Assembly (NCBI RefSeq): GCF_001419745.1
Contig: NZ_LIRJ01000373.1
Location: 1 to 42,994 of the forward strand
Reading direction: 5' to 3'
Source of the DNA: Streptomyces silaceus
Lineage (GTDB): Bacteria; Actinomycetota; Actinomycetes; Streptomycetales; Streptomycetaceae
Length of the DNA: 42,994 bases
This document shows, in pieces, positions 41,412 through 42,994 of the stretch. The notes under the pieces are model-generated. The model was not told the origin of the DNA. It saw nothing but the letters and a program-made list of their open reading frames with translations, and did not search any database. Made by a program: the position numbers and the translations under genes. Every line of letters begins with the position of its first letter. The first letter of the stretch is position 1.

Positions 41412-41606
41412 GGGTCCTCACCCGCAGGAGTCTGGGCGGGTATGCGGGGCAGGTCCGACCCGTGAGTGGCAGCGCGCGAAGGACCCGACACAATTCTGCC
41501 CCATCTCCCGGATTGCCGGGATGAAACGGGGTGGTCCGGTCGCAGCGCGGTCCTGCCGGGGGCGCCAGTTCGCCGTGGGGCGCCGGTTGTGTCAGTACGG
41601 CCTCCG

Positions 41607-42994
41607 CTACGGCGGCGGTGCGAACCGGCCCCGGGCGAAGACCCCGTGCGGGTCCAGCGCGCCGGCGAGGCGCCGGTGGAGCTCCGGGTCCGCGGCGGCG
41701 GGCCGGGGGTGGTCGACGTCGGGGCGGTACGGGGGCCAGCCGTGGGCCGCGAAGGAGGCGTGCAGCCGGTCGAGGGTGCGGTGGGCGGCCGCGGTGGACG
41801 CGGCGTCGGCGGGGTCGAACCGGAGGGTGACCACGTGGTCGACGGTGTCGGCGTCCAGCACGTTCATGGTGATGCCGGGCCGGGCCGTCCCCTCCTCCAG
41901 GGCCGCATCGATCAGGGCGGCGGCCGTCTCGACCGCGGCCCCGTCGAAGGGAACCACCGGCAGGAACATCAGCAGTCCCCCGCGGCGGTCCAGGCAACGG
42001 GCGCAGCAGCCGCCGGTCTTGCGGCGGAAGAGCGCGTCGTCCGGGTCGTCGGCCCCCGCGTACGCCCCGTGCGCCTCGGCGTCGGCGGCGCCGGGCGGTC
42101 CTTCGGCCAGTGGGCAGGCGGCCTCGCGCAGGCGTGCGGCGAGGAGGTCGGCGAGGGCCGTGGTGAGGTCGGTGTCGCCGGTGAGGGCGAGGTGGGCCAG
42201 GTAGGCGTCGCCGGGGGTGCCGTCGGGTTTGCGGAGACCGTAGGTGCGGGCCGCGACCGGATCGTAGATCTTGGTGGTGGCGGGCACCAGACGGCCCGTC
42301 GTCCAGGCGCGCAGGGTGTCGACGGCGGTGGCGAGCCGGGCCGCCGGGAAGGTGGCGGGCAGGATCCGCACCGAGCGCGGCCGGGGCAGCAGACGGACCA
42401 CGGCCGCGGTGACCACGGCCCAGGAGGCCTGGGTGAACAGGTGGTTGAGGGAGGCTCCGTGACCGTGCGGCTGGACCACGGCGGGCCCCTCCGGGGACGG
42501 CCACCAGCCGGTCCGTACGCGAACGCCGTCCGCGAGGACGAGTTCCAGTCCGGCCAGGTCCTCGGCGCGCGGCCGGTGCAGGCCGACGCCACGCTCCAGG
42601 ATGTTGCCGATGACACTGGTGTGCCGGGAGGCCCCGGTGAGGTTGAGCATGCGGTCGGTGCCCGTCAGACGGGCACTCAGTTCGCCCTGGGTGACGCCGG
42701 GTTCGACGACGGCGTAGCCCCTGCGGGTGTCGACCTCGCGGATCCGGCCGAGGCCCGACAGGTCCAGGACGGCCGCGCCGTCGTCGACCGGCAGGGCCGA
42801 GCCCAGGCCCCAGTTCCGGCCGGTGGAGACCGGATGCAGAGGGGTACGGGCGGTGGCCGCGGCCCGTACGAGGTCGGCCACTTCGTCTCCCGTACGCGGC
42901 CGGAGGACCCCGGCGAGGCGGCGCGGCCGGAACCGGCCGGAGTCCGCCCCGGTGGGCCGGGGGGTGGTGGCGACCGCCTCGGCCCCGGGAGGGG
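41607..42994 (-). CDS. VAO/4-cresol dehydrogenase-type FAD oxidoreductase, cut by the window end
   Basis: At least 462 codons of a flavoprotein are open to the window edge, so the start lies beyond 42994; the internal GTG at 42881 is not the true start because RPRTGDEVADLVRAA upstream is clearly coding. FAD-binding motifs are PVSTGRNWGLGSALP, LNLTGASRHTSVIGNILERG and EDLAGLELVLADGVRVRTG, as in vanillyl-alcohol oxidase and 4-cresol dehydrogenase. The C-terminal segment ends LDPHGVFARGRF, as in that family. A phenolic or aromatic-alcohol substrate is likely from family knowledge. It is unrelated in sequence to the flavoprotein cut at the left edge apart from the shared FAD domain. Confidence 0.88.
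   Translation of the reverse strand, partial: PPGAEAVATTPRPTGADSGRFRPRRLAGVLRPRTGDEVADLVRAAATARTPLHPVSTGRNWGLGSALPVDDGAAVLDLSGLGRIREVDTRRGYAVVEPGVTQGELSARLTGTDRMLNLTGASRHTSVIGNILERGVGLHRPRAEDLAGLELVLADGVRVRTGWWPSPEGPAVVQPHGHGASLNHLFTQASWAVVTAAVVRLLPRPRSVRILPATFPAARLATAVDTLRAWTTGRLVPATTKIYDPVAARTYGLRKPDGTPGDAYLAHLALTGDTDLTTALADLLAARLREAACPLAEGPPGAADAEAHGAYAGADDPDDALFRRKTGGCCARCLDRRGGLLMFLPVVPFDGAAVETAAALIDAALEEGTARPGITMNVLDADTVDHVVTLRFDPADAASTAAAHRTLDRLHASFAAHGWPPYRPDVDHPRPAAADPELHRRLAGALDPHGVFARGRFAPPP

Noticed and set aside
1..42994. Mobile element or phage borders, CRISPR array, tRNA genes
   Set aside because: I found no transposase, integrase, terminal inverted repeats, regularly spaced repeats or tRNA-like cloverleaf on reading both strands.

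Overview
The window is high-GC, densely packed actinobacterial DNA, most likely from a Streptomyces. Supporting signs are GTG starts, ATGA and GTGA gene overlaps, SARP and LAL regulators, one TTA codon and actinobacterial families such as the MAB_1171c type. Positions 752 to about 32,700 look like one biosynthetic gene cluster. About 10 kb of ordinary chromosomal or accessory genes follow, and the window cuts a flavoprotein gene at each end.

The core is a phenazine pathway. A plus-strand operon (15,888-24,291) carries a DegT aminotransferase, a 4-oxalocrotonate tautomerase homologue, a KASIII-like enzyme, an EntE-type aryl-AMP ligase, an aryl carrier protein, PhzD, PhzE and a class II DAHP synthase (PhzC role). 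A minus-strand operon (30,568 down to 24,331) carries PhzB, a small YdhR-like protein, PhzG, an MFS exporter, PhzF and a LAL regulator. The two operons converge on a perfect 15-bp hairpin. PhzF keeps Glu45, His74 and Asp208 at exactly the known positions, and PhzB and PhzD keep their catalytic residues.

Tailoring genes lie to the left. An EhpF-like truncated adenylating enzyme and an EhpG/LuxC-like reductase probably reduce one carboxylate of phenazine-1,6-dicarboxylate to an aldehyde. They share an operon with a flavin reductase and a sarcosine-oxidase-like flavoprotein. A luciferase-like monooxygenase lies nearby. A separate operon (8,985 down to 1,697) encodes a carrier protein, two unusual PKS proteins, a type II thioesterase and an aldo/keto reductase. 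The PKS proteins are complementary: one has an intact KS and carrier domain but a dead AT, and the other has a dead KS but an intact AT. Together they would make one working module.

The likely product is a phenazine-dicarboxylate derivative whose side chain is reduced, extended by carbon-carbon bond formation, or acylated by polyketide-type enzymes. This recalls the esmeraldin/saphenamycin and D-alanylgriseoluteic acid pathways but matches neither from what can be seen here. Regulators are one LysR, two SARPs and one LAL. Three GTATAGC-type repeats just upstream of phzB form a candidate SARP operator.

To the right are an EspR-like HTH, ImmA-type metallopeptidase and MAB_1171c-type membrane protein triad, a methyltransferase, a DUF1062 protein, a DUF4232-like lipoprotein, a trypco2 plus trypsin-HEAT pair with two compensating frameshifts, a STAS-GAF protein and a VAO-type flavoprotein. 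I saw no tRNA, rRNA, CRISPR array, insertion sequence or phage gene.
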